Positions 51,501 to 63,500 of a DNA stretch of 64,000 nt are shown here, piece by piece (position 1 is the first letter of the stretch; the number at the start of each line of letters is the position of its first letter). The stretch comes from Hetaerina americana. Lineage: Eukaryota; Arthropoda; Insecta; Odonata; Calopterygidae. A model generated the notes under the pieces. That model was not told the origin of the DNA. It saw only the letters and a list, made by a program, of their open reading frames with translations, and did no database searches. A program made the translations under genes and the position numbers. The stretch lies in the NCBI GenBank assembly GCA_022747635.1, contig JAKTNV010000005.1:46400013-46464012 (forward strand). The letters are read 5' to 3'.

Positions 51501-54500
51501 CTGTGAAATTTTGTTTCCTGCTAGGGAAAAACACCAAAGAAACTGTTGTGATGTTAAAAACAGCTTACAAGGATTGTGCTATGGAAAAAACTCTGGTGTA
51601 CCAATGGTTTTATCGTTTCAAAGAAGGTGAAAAGCCACTTGATGACATATCTCATTCATGACGTCTGTCGACTTTTAGAATTGACGAAAATGTTGAAGTT
51701 TGTGCAATCATGCTTGAAGACCAACAATGGACTGTTGAAGAGGTACTATAGTTATCTGAAATAACATGGAGCTCAGTTCAACAAATTTTGTTGGAAGATT
51801 TGAAGATGAGAAGGGTCACTACACAATTTATGCCTCGGGTCCTGACTAAATAGCAAAAAGAGAATCTAATTGAAACTTGCCGTGCAATGAAAGACAATCT
51901 CTGTGCCAACCCAGTTTTTTTCGAGTCTGGGTTCGAGTCCCAGTCAAGGCGAATGATTTTTACGCTCTGAAATTGTTGCATTATAATGCACATTAGCGGA
52001 TGACTCCGTTAAAAGTTACTGTTGCGGCATCTCCCGCAGTTTCTTTGGAATTTTTTCAACGTCATTATTTGTGACGAGTCATGTGCTATGGTTACGATCC
52101 TGAAACCATACAATTGTCAAGGCTGTGGAAAACTTCCTTGTCTCCTCGTGCATGAAAGCTCGTCGAGTGAAATCATACCTCAAGATGATGCTAATTTGTT
52201 TTTTTGATGTGAGAGGAATAGTGCATTCTGAATACATTCCACCAGGTCTGACTATTAATCAGGCCTTCTATTTGGGATTAACAGTTTCAGGCTTAACTTT
52301 GTGGAATTCCTTCATGATTAGGGTAAAAAATAACAGAAACTTTACACTTACACACACTTTTAATGCCGTACGACCATGGTTTCGATGCTGCGCGTCATCA
52401 TCAGGTACAATATAACAAAATTTTTCAACTTATATAGTCAGGTGCCAAGAGGGGAGTAAGGTAGGGGAAGTAAGGGAGAGGGGGGTATTGTAGGGAACGG
52501 GAGAGGTATAAGATATCATTGACCTTTAATTCCCCTCTCCTTAAATTCTGAAATACCTTTCCACACCAACCCACTCCCCAAAAAGGCAGTGACGGTCACC
52601 GTCCATCCGTTAATGAGGGTCAACCTTTGTAAGCAAACACACCCCCCTTTTGTACTGTCTGAGGCAGTAACTGTCTAATATATATCCTCACATTCCCTTC
52701 ACCCACTAAGGAGTGCTGCCACTAAACTACCCCCCTCTCCCTTACTTCCCCTACCTTACTTTCCTCTTGGCACCTGACTATATAAGTTGAAAAATTTTGT
52801 TATATTGTACCTGATGATGATGCACAGCATCGAAACCATGGTTGTGGGACATTAAAAGTGTGTGGAAGTGTAAAGTTTCTGTTATTTTACCCTTCTATTT
52901 GAAGGTTTTAAAAAGATATAAAGTGCAAAAATGAAGGACTAGTTTTTCGACCATGACAATATACTGACTCATGCAGCCATTTCTGTGCACCAGTTTTTAG
53001 CCAAAAACAACATGACTCCCTTGCCCCATACTCACTTGGCCTCGCTCCATGCGATTTATTCTTGTTTCTGAGTATGAAGAGGGATATCAAAAGGACAACA
53101 TTTTGATGACATGGAAGCATTAAAGAAAAAACAAGGCAGGAGCTGTCGGGCATCAAAACAGATGATTTTGAAAAATTTTCCATTTATGGAATAGCAGATT
53201 AAATGAAGGTATTAAGTATAATCGAGAGAACTTTGAAAGTGATTAGGTTGTTTTGTGAAAAAATTAAATACATAGCTTTAAAAAAAATAATTTCTGTTAT
53301 TTTTGGGTACCCCCTCATATTGTCAAGTTGACATGTATTGTATTTCTACAGACTGAAGTGCTAATCCATTCCAGGTAAAGTGAAAAATTTTCTAATTTAT
53401 TCTTGGCTGTGTTTTTTTCCATAATAACTCTGAAGGACCTTGATGCAGATCATTATGCTATGGACAAGTTGAAAAAACGTGTTTTGGAATACTTAGCTGT
53501 TCGGCAGCTGAAAAACTCACTTCGTGGACCAATATTATGTTTTATTGGCCCTCCTGGTGTGGGTAAAACTAGTGTTGGCCGATCAATTGCTCACACACTT
53601 GGAAGAGAATTCCAGAGGTTAGTAATGTTAATTATTATTGTTGCTAATCTACCATTTAAGGTAAGTTCTGCATGGTTACAGACTGATCATTGCTACACTT
53701 CCCAGCTGCATCCAAAGAACAATTCCTGACCATCCACAGTTCCTCCCCTTAAACGCAGAATACAGTCGTAGCATACCTTCACTAATCGAAATAGTGTGCA
53801 TCCACTTTTCCTGCCCCTTTTGGATTGCTGCCAACAATCATCGCTCCTCATCCGCCATCCCTAGTACTGCTTCTTTGGTTTTCCTTTCCATCCATTTTAC
53901 CTTTTCTATCCTCCTCCATACCCAAATTTGAAAAGCCTACTATCTACGCCTATAATCTTGTGTCAATGACCATGCTTCCACACCATACAAAACGACACTG
54001 AATGTTAAAGTTAGTAATTTTAAGCCATCTTAAATTATAACCCAAAGCTCAGGAATCTCTGTAAGGGTAAATCGGATGAGATGGAATTACATATTTTGGT
54101 TTTTTACTGTGAAAACATTAGAAAAAATGGAAAAGTAAGGGAAATTGATTATAGAGATACGAGGGTCATCCGGAAAGTAGTACCCGTTCGTGAAATAAAG
54201 ACACAAAAGTAAATATTAACAAACATAAAAAATTTTATTTGAAAGAGGATACTTTAAACTACTTCTCAACATTATCTCCAAGCAAATTAAGGCATTTGTC
54301 ATAACGTGTGACAAGTTTCTGTATTCCTGCTGCATAGTCCTTCGCCGCCAGCTCATTGAGATACGCGAGGGACCCATCTTGCACAAATTTTTGCATAATG
54401 CAGATGGTGTTTAACAATTTCATGAGCAATTGCTCGAGAAACATTGGGAAAATGCTCACAGATGTCATCAATTGTGACGCGCCGATCGTTCCTCACGAAT

Positions 54501-57500
54501 TCGTCAACTGAGCTCACCAGTTGGTCTGTAATGAGAGACGGTCTCCCCGAACGCTCATTGTCGTGTGTGTTCCCCCTCCCCATGTTGAAGTTGCGACACC
54601 ACCGCCGAACAGACGACTCGTCCATTACATTGTCTCCATACACCTCCTTTAATTGGCGATGAATATCACATGGGCGAACGTTTCTTGCATTGAGGAATTT
54701 AATCACTGCCCTCACTTCACAACTGGCGGCGTTCTCAATTTTTTTAAACATTGTAAACAATCACAGAAACAACACAGGCAATGCTAGCGTCACGCAACTT
54801 GGCTCAGAGAAGGCAGACAAGCCACTGAAGCTATCTGACCTCGTCCAGCGGCTACTCGCGTCGTCAGCACTTCATGCGGCACGAACGGGTACTACTTTCC
54901 GGATGACCCTCGTACATTTAGTTGTGGAATGAATGGGAATTAAGGTAAATTTAATGAATTGCTTTATGCTTTGAAGTTTTGTGATTTTGGGGAAAATTAT
55001 TATTACCTAAATGCACATTGCTCAGTTTTTACTCATTTATTATAAGTTACCTGAGTTCCTAAAAAAAATGTAGTTGAATCCATAATATGGCATATTATGT
55101 CACAATGTGACTTTGTGACCTTCTCAGTGTCTCGACTATTATTAGCAAAACCTAGAAAACTATTGTTTTACTAATTTTTGAAAATTTTTTCCCTCTTTTG
55201 TAGGATTTCTTTGGGTGGAGTCTGTAATCAGGCTGATATCCGAGGACATCGCCGCACGTATATTGGTTCAATGCCTGGGAGAATCATACAGGGTTTAAAA
55301 ACAGCTGGTGTTAATAATCCTGTGTTTCTTTTGGATGAAATAGACAAAATGGTGAGAAATTTAGTAGGTGTTAGAATAGTGTGCATGCCAGTTCTGCTTT
55401 GCAAAGTAGAATTTTTTATCATGTAATTTGTTGCTACCTGAAGTCAGTTTCATATAACTACAAGTCAACTTTCAATTTCATGAATAGCTTTCATTTTGAA
55501 TTGTATGATAAATCTATTTTAACAATCACATAAATTGCCCTGGCATTCCGATTTATTATGTCCTTTCATCTATGATGATGTACGAGGATTGAAAATCAAT
55601 TTCTATTTTTGATATATCTCGATCAATTTGACCTGTAGAATAATTCCCAAATATTCTTCAAAACAATGCAATTTAATTCATTAGTTACATAAAATAGAGT
55701 TAATTGTTCTAATGGCCTTTTCTATCCTTTAGAATCCCAGTTTAGTATTTAATGGAAAATATTTTAGCCTTAAGTCAAGGAGATCGCTTGATGAATAGAG
55801 TAAAACCCCTTATTTGCATTTTTCTTGGAACCCCAGGAAAAGTGTAAAAAGTAGGAAAATGCAAATTTGAAAAAAAGAGAATTTAATTTTTACAAGCATA
55901 ATCACTAAAGTCTGTGGTATCACCAGCACAAATAAAGACAACTGGAATAACTTCATCCCAATCAACATAAAATCTTGTCTTCCTATGGCAGTTATTTATT
56001 GTACAATCCTGAACTTGCTGAAGCATTCAGTACATTCAATTTGATTGCCTTTATATTCTCAACACAATGATGCAGAGATATGAATATTTGTGCAATCATT
56101 CTTTGATAAAGCACCTTAAATGAGTGTATTACATCTAAATCCGTTGTTGAAGACTGTGATCGAGGAGATAATCTTAGGAAAACGAGGAAGGGGCAGAAAT
56201 AGGATAGGGGTGTTGACGGAATGAAGGGAAGAAGGAACTGTACGGAGATGAAGATGGGTTTGTTGGAAAATAGGATGTTGGGTTATGTTTTGTTTAGAGA
56301 GACTAGATATTTATTTGATAATTGTGCCCATACAAAACCTACCTTTATGGGTGGATTACCTGTAAGATAAGAATACCTAAATCCAGTGTTTGGAACTCAC
56401 TGGAGCAATTTACAGGAAAAATCATAATTGTATGTTTCTCAAGTGTACATTCGGTGGATGGGTTGAACGCTGATCAATAAACAGCAGAAGTTTCCTGTTT
56501 TGAGATCCCATTTTAGCATCCAAAGCATGAAGCTCATCCTCAACTGTTTTTGAGGTCATATTTGTTTTGGAATATGCTGTACACCTACTGGACAATTTTT
56601 TTACATGTTTGACCTAGGACGTTTTGATAAACATACTATTATTGGCTGAAGCTTCTCATTTTCATCTACATTTGTGATTAATGAGACATTAACACATCCT
56701 AAGCACCCTTCCATGACATTCACATTGGAAGCCAATGTTTTTACTGGCTGGTAGCTTCAAGAAGTTCATTCAAATCTGACACCATACACCAAGTTACAGC
56801 ATTTATGTTAACTGAGGAATTACTTGTATAACTACCTAGAGTTAACCACTTGTCTCTTCATAGAAAAGTTCACGACACACAACCTTGTATACAAGATTGT
56901 GCCTATTTTGAAACCTATTCAACCAAGCATATGATGCTATGAAATCTTTGATTGTCAATATTGTGGGAATGTGCAATACTTGTTCTCTTATGATGACACC
57001 ATTCTTGGGCATATTTGATGGTCTATCAATTAAAAAGCACTCTTTCAGTAATTCCTCATACTTGGAATTCTTGGAAGTTTTCCCTTTCTAGACAAAAGTC
57101 CTCACTGGTTTGCATGCGTCAGAATCAAATTTTGATTTTTCACAATCATGTTCAATGTAGAGACCTGAGTTAATAGATATTTCATCAGATGAATACAGAT
57201 TCCATGGAGAAAGTAAACTTGTTCCAGAATTATTATTTTGCCTCATCTCTCCAATGTCAAGCAGGATAAAATTTACGTTCTCTGGTAATTGAGGGAAACT
57301 TACTCAGAAATACTTAAACTTTACAAAAATAATAAAATTATTTTAAATTTAGTGTAATTATGATGCAAAAAAGCAAGTTTCAATAATTTTTATTCTTCGT
57401 GCAGTGTGGCAAAAAATGGAATCCATGGAAATGAGGTCTTCGAAGGAGCAGCTTTGTTTTGTGAAATTTTGCGTAAAACTCTGCAAATCCTTCTTGGAAA

Positions 57501-60500
57501 ATTTTGAGTTGATTACCAAAGTTTATGGTGAGGATGCTATGAAACATATCACATGTTATGAGTGGTTTATCTGGTTCAAATTAGTGGAAGATGAAGAGCA
57601 TTCTGGAAGACCATTAATGTTGACTGATGACCCCCACATCGAGAAAGTAAACAATCTGGTTTATGAAAATCCACGTTCAACTGTAAGGGAACCAGAAGAA
57701 ATGTGGCATCTCGATTAGTTTGTGTAAAGAAACCATGGCTGAAAAATTGAATGTGCATCGAGTCACTGCCAAATTTGTGCCTTACCCGATGACAGCAGAC
57801 CAAAAACAACATAGAGTTCAAGTCTGTCTGGAACTGTTTGATTGGCTTAAAAGGATGAAACCCTCTTGTCTTGGATCATAGCAGGTGATGAGTCATGGAT
57901 TTGTGGATATGATGTCCAATGAAAGAAGTTGTCTTTTTTCGATTCGAAGGAGGTTGTGCATCACAAATCCTTATCTAAAGACCCGACAGTCAACACTGAG
58001 TACTATCTGGGGGTTATGAAATGCCTAAGAGAGAGAATCAGGCAAAAAAGGTCCGAACTTTGGAGGAGCAGAAAGGGGTTTTTTCATCACGACAACATGC
58101 CAGCTCATTTCATCTCTTATCACTCATGAGTTTTTGGCCCAAAACAAGATCGCTGTGCATCCCCACCCACCATACTCACCAGACCTGGCCCCATGAGACT
58201 TTTTCCTGTTCCCCAGACTAGAAACCTCAATATAAAGAAAAAGATTTGCCACCATTCCAGGTGATAGAGGTAAACTTGACAGAGGAGCTTATGAGAATTC
58301 CGGAAAAAGGGTTCCAGGACTATTTCAAAAAGTGAAAACACCATTGGGGTAATTGTATACATTGGAGAGGAGACTACTTTGAAGGGGACCCCGATCAATA
58401 ATTTTGTCCAGTATTTCTCTTTGCTATAAATCAAGTTCAGGAACTTTTTGACAGACCTTGTTTGTAGCAAACTCCTAGTGAGACGATCTATTCATTTCCA
58501 TGCACAAATCTTTTCATGGCAGACTGAGATTTTGGGTTCTATTAGTTCTCATTTCTGTCACTAGTGGCTATCTATTCTACCCTGCCATAATCAGTCTTCA
58601 CTAAAACTGTTAACATTATTGCTCTGTCATTTTTAGATGTATATATTTGTACAAAAGAAGTCAAATTTTTTTTATAAAGGCTGATGTACTATAGTAAATG
58701 TTTTAGAATGTGAGATATTTTAGAGCCAGTGCTTAGTCATACAATCAGCTGGAAAACTCAAAGTAAAATGTATGAAAATGGGGTTCCATGTGCATTGGAA
58801 TATAAAGTAATTTTTTGGGACCTGAAAAAATGGAAGTGAATTCCAACAGAATGTTAACTCCGATCATGCAAATATGGGATTTAACTGTATATTGTATTTG
58901 CCCTGGTCTTGCAATGGGTTTGCTAAAACTAACAAAAAAATATCCCAATCAAACAAAAATAAATTTCAATTTGTTTATAGTCTGCTGGTGTACATGGAGA
59001 TCCTGCTGCTGCACTCCTGGAAGTTCTTGATCCTGAACAAAATTGCAATTTTGTGGACCACTATTTAAATGTTCCATTTGACCTCTCTCAGGTAATATCA
59101 TGTGCACAGTTTATAATTGTGAATCTTGAAACCATTTTGTTAATGCTGGTTTACCTTTCATATTTGCATTTTTATTTTTTTAATGTGTATACATAATCTG
59201 CGAGGACATTTTTCATTTGATGTGACTATAATATTCATGTTGTAATAGTAATTATTATTACTCTTATTTTTATTTATGTTGTTTATGGAGTATCTGAAAA
59301 ATTGCGATAAAAAGTGGATTGGGAAGCAACTCAACCATGAATTACTGGGAATTTTTTGTTCTTACTTTTAATTGGATCATGTTTAGCCTCTTAGATTATG
59401 TGTCTAATTTTTTGGTGTGGTTGTGGGTATTAGAAATAATTGTTGTATTTCATCCTGTAAATTCATTTTGAAGCACTCCATGGAAAGTTTAAAGTCTTTG
59501 TTTTTGCAAATGTGCTAATGTAGCATGATTAGAATTTTCATCCAATTAACATTATAAGTCTGTGCAGGGCATTAATAGCACTTGAAATCAACTCTGTGTA
59601 CTGTTTCTAGGCTTCAAATTTTTCTCATGCCTAGGATTGCCTTCATACCACTCAAAAGTGGTTTTAGAATGTCAAGATATCAGTAGCAACATGATAATTA
59701 GTTTTTCTTTGTTGTTATAGTTTATCGTTGCACTTTAATCTATTTGTCCTGATATTGAATTATTTCTCCTTGGTATGCCACAGACAACTGTTTTAAATTA
59801 ATCATTGCTTAATTTGTAAAAAGATTAATAATGGAGAAATTTAACTTTACTACCATTCAGAAATTCCCATTAACTTTATTTATGTAAAAATATCAAGGAC
59901 TAATGCACAAAAATAGTAATTCTCTGGCCAAATAAAGAGATTCATTCTATAATGCTTTAAATGAACCCTTTTTCATGATAAAGGAGTTTATTTTTAGGTA
60001 TATGCCTATTAAAATATTTATTGCATGGCATTTGTTTCATTACATGGTTTCCAATGGTTCTCATTGCAAGTATTGTTCTTCGACTCCTTAGGCCCATAAA
60101 ACCTAATGGTCTGCAAGCTTATACCACCGTATTCTTTGGTATAGTTAAACAGATTACCCAAGAATTCTGGATCTAACATTTATTTGCTAAGGTTTAGAGA
60201 AGTTGAATTTTTTTGTGATCTTGTGCAACTTTACTATAAAGGGTAACATCCTTGAACCAACTTGCTACTGTGGTGGGAAAATGCTGGTTCAAAATGCTAA
60301 CCCAGGGAATATAAGGGCAAGGTGACACCGAAGACATTTAAATTAAAAATAAAAGCTTAAGAAACTAGAAGACTAGAAAACTCAAAGGAAATAAGCATTT
60401 TTGATAAAAAAAACTTGGAAAAATTATACATAAGCTAGTGTGTTTGAGGTGATGGCATTCCGAAACCTGTAATTATTCTTACTTGCACTCTGGCTATTTG

Positions 60501-63500
60501 AACTCTGGTGTATTTTGTGCTTGATGCCGCATTGCTCAGCTATGGTGATTTTACTGAAAAACTGACTTCATTTGTGTTGAACATCAACCTGGGAACATTT
60601 AAAAATTGATCCAAAAAATATGAAAAACTCAGTGGAAAATATTCAGATTTATAAGCACAGTGCATCAACTAAGTAAAGTTAACAACTTATCTAATGCAAA
60701 TATTGCTGCAGAAACTTCTAATTGCCAGATATATGTTTTTGTTCCGTGATGCCTGAATTTTTGCATTAAAGACTAGAGCACACCAAACAAGTGAGACTTG
60801 TGACTGATTATTTTATTCAATAATTCAAAAAATCTTTCACATTTTATTTGAATATTTTATTTAGATTGGCTTTTTCTTTACTACATGAGCACTCCATTAG
60901 GAACAGTGGCATGTTTAATGTTGTTCCATTTTTGTTAAACATCCTCATAATGTCAATTCTCTTCAACCTTCGAACTGCATTATTGAAGGTTAAAGGGAAT
61001 TTTTTATTTCCAACTACCATCCTGATACAAACTTGGCACAGGCATTGATTCTCCCTGGTGTGACATGGGATGACACAAAGAAAATTTAGAGGTGGAAACC
61101 TGGTAACATCTTGGAGTGCTTCCCAGTACTCGCAGGGTGATCTGTGGCCTCTGTGTAACTTGGTGTCTGCATTGTGAGGCAGAGAATTGATATGCAGACA
61201 GAGGCAAGGTCTACCATGTACGCTATGCTAGTGACTAGCTATATTTCCTCTCAGCACAAATTTTAGTATTAATATATTTTATTGAGTATATAAAATATTG
61301 CATACAAATAAAATTTTTGTCAAAGTAAGAAATGGTGGTTTCCAGGTGATACTTAGTAAAATATAGCCCAGAAAACAATTAATTTCACAAGAAGTATATG
61401 AAAGATTTCTAATAAATAATAAAATAAGTAGAATTAAAAGAAAAAAAATATTCAGGGAATGATTTCAATTACAAGAAAAGATATAGTTTTTGATAACCAT
61501 TTTACTTTTTAATTCCTATAAACTATGGTAATGCATCTTCAGTGCTAGGTAATAGCACTCAAGGTGAGTGCTATTACCTAGTATACTACCTTGATCAAAA
61601 AGTTCCCGGAATAACCACCGTGTGGCGCTCCCATCGTTCCGATTTGAGTTCTTTTTTTTTTGTTAAATTGGTACATCTGTTGTTCATATTCCCTTTAAAT
61701 CTTAGTGTCATAACTTGACATTTGCAAAAGTTACGTAGCCAAGAGTACATCTATCTCTGTGTGTGTTGGCGATTTTTTACAATTGCAGAAATGGATTTAA
61801 ATTTGCAACAATGAACTTGTATTAAATTTTGCGTAAAAAACGGATTTAGTGGCGCACGGACGTTGGAAATGTTGGAAAAGTGTTTCGGCAACGATTCTCA
61901 AAAAAAAACGGTCGTTTACCAGTGGCACGAGCGGTTCAGAAGTGGTCGTGAGTCAATCGAAGATGATGAACGCAGTGGCAGACCATCGACATCGAAAGTC
62001 TGTGAAAAAATTGATAAAGTAAAAGAAATGTTGGTCAATAACCGCAAATTAACCATCAGAGAAATAGCGGAGGACTTGAACATTGCCTATGGATCCGCCC
62101 AAGACATTGTGGTTAATGATTTGGGTTCCGTCGTGTAGCAGCAAAGTTGGTTCCAAAAGACCTCAATTTCATGCAAAAAAGAGACCGTGTTGACGTCGCA
62201 AAAGACATGATTTGCGAGGCTGAATCCGATCCCACATTCATCAAAAGGATCATTACTGGAGACGAGACGTGGGTTTATGAGTACGACACGCAATCCAGAC
62301 ATCAGGCAAGTGAATGGCGTTCACCAAATGAGCCGAGACCAAAAAAACCACGTCGTTTTCAGTCAAAAAAGAAGGCAATGCTGATGGTTTTCATGGATTA
62401 CAACGGTGTAGTGCATCATGAATTTTTGCCAGAAGGCCAGACAGTAAACAAAGAGTATTATTTGGGCGTTATGAGACGTTTGCGTGAAGCAATTCGCCGA
62501 AAGAGACCAGAAATGTGGGCAGAAAACTCGTGGATTTTGCACCATGATAACGCACCGTCGCACAGTGCTATCATTATTCGTAATTTTTTGACGAAAAATG
62601 CAACAAATACCATCCAACAGCCACCGAATTCACCTGATTTGGCTCCCTGTGACTTCTTTCTGTTCAATCGAGTTAAAAAACCATTACGGGGAACGCGTTT
62701 TAGCAGCCGAGAGGAAGTAATGGAAAAATCGCAGGAAGCACTGATGGACATACCGAAAACCGAATATAAAAAATGTTTCGAGGATTGGATCAAGCGCTGG
62801 CATAAGTGTGTTGCAGTCGATGGGGATTACTTTGAAGGGGACAATATAGATTTAGATGAATAAACTTGTATTTTTAATTTTCTGAATAAATTCCGGGAAA
62901 TTTTTGATCAAGGTAGTATATGTACCTTACAGATCATTTTTCATTTCTAATCATAATCAAAAGTTCTTGAATGCCAAGCACTTTACTTATGGTGATTGTT
63001 AGCTGTGCATGGGATTGTTTTTATGAACTGTTAAGTATCCAATTGCCTGAAAATGTATTGACATTATGTTCAACTTCCATTAAATTAAATATCATGCTTC
63101 TTAATGCTAATGCATCGTATTATAAGAACCCAGTGAGGGGCCATACCTTTATTTTGGTAATTTTTATGCATGAAGGTAACTGGAGTCTTGGGATCTATAT
63201 GTAATGACAATAATCTATTAGTTAAACTGTATACCATGCAAATCTTTTCTAATTAATACTTTCACCTCTACCTATGAACTGTTATATTAGGAGATGTTGC
63301 ATGTATTATGTCTATCTTAATATCTTTAGAGATAGTGTTTGAATATGAAAGAAGATGTGGATTAAGTTGAAACCAAAATTATTAAAAATCTATATGCATT
63401 AAAAAATAAATGTTGCGGTAATTATGAATACATTCTTTAAGTGAGAAGAAATATGCCTGAGGTAATGATTGTCCTTGAAGTCAGGTTTGCAGTTAAGTAA

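Larger units (their letters stand above)
52275..52892. mobile_element. Inverted-repeat Penelope-like unit inside mariner M7
   Basis: The inserted block is flanked by a 9-11 bp repeat (TTCTATTTG at 52266-52274 and 52893-52901), both lying in the codons for FYL of the transposase. It starts with the TTTCAGGCTTAACTTTGTGG border (52285-52304). Arms of about 160 bp (52320-52485 and 52725-52892) are inverted repeats, each carrying a hammerhead-like motif, around a C-rich/G-rich centre. No protein is encoded. Confidence 0.8.
51291..53317 (+). mobile_element. Mariner M7 in intron 7 carrying two nested insertions
   Basis: Flanked by TA (51289-51290 and 53318-53319). Inverted ends share TACCCAAAAATAAC. 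Transposase: [10 protein letters not shown] (51482), [24 protein letters not shown] (51580-51653), [23 protein letters not shown] (51762-51830), [25 protein letters not shown] (52203-52274), then after an insertion a FDHDN piece (52947), LAPCDLFLF (about 53040-53070). A SINE (51923-52050) and a Penelope-like unit (52275-52892) interrupt it. Subtracting them and their duplications leaves about 1.26 kb, the normal mariner length. Confidence 0.9.

Noticed and set aside
54259..54471. Separate 70-codon minus-strand gene
   Set aside because: Its C-terminus is the end of the mariner transposase in another frame; it is part of deletion derivative M8, not a gene.
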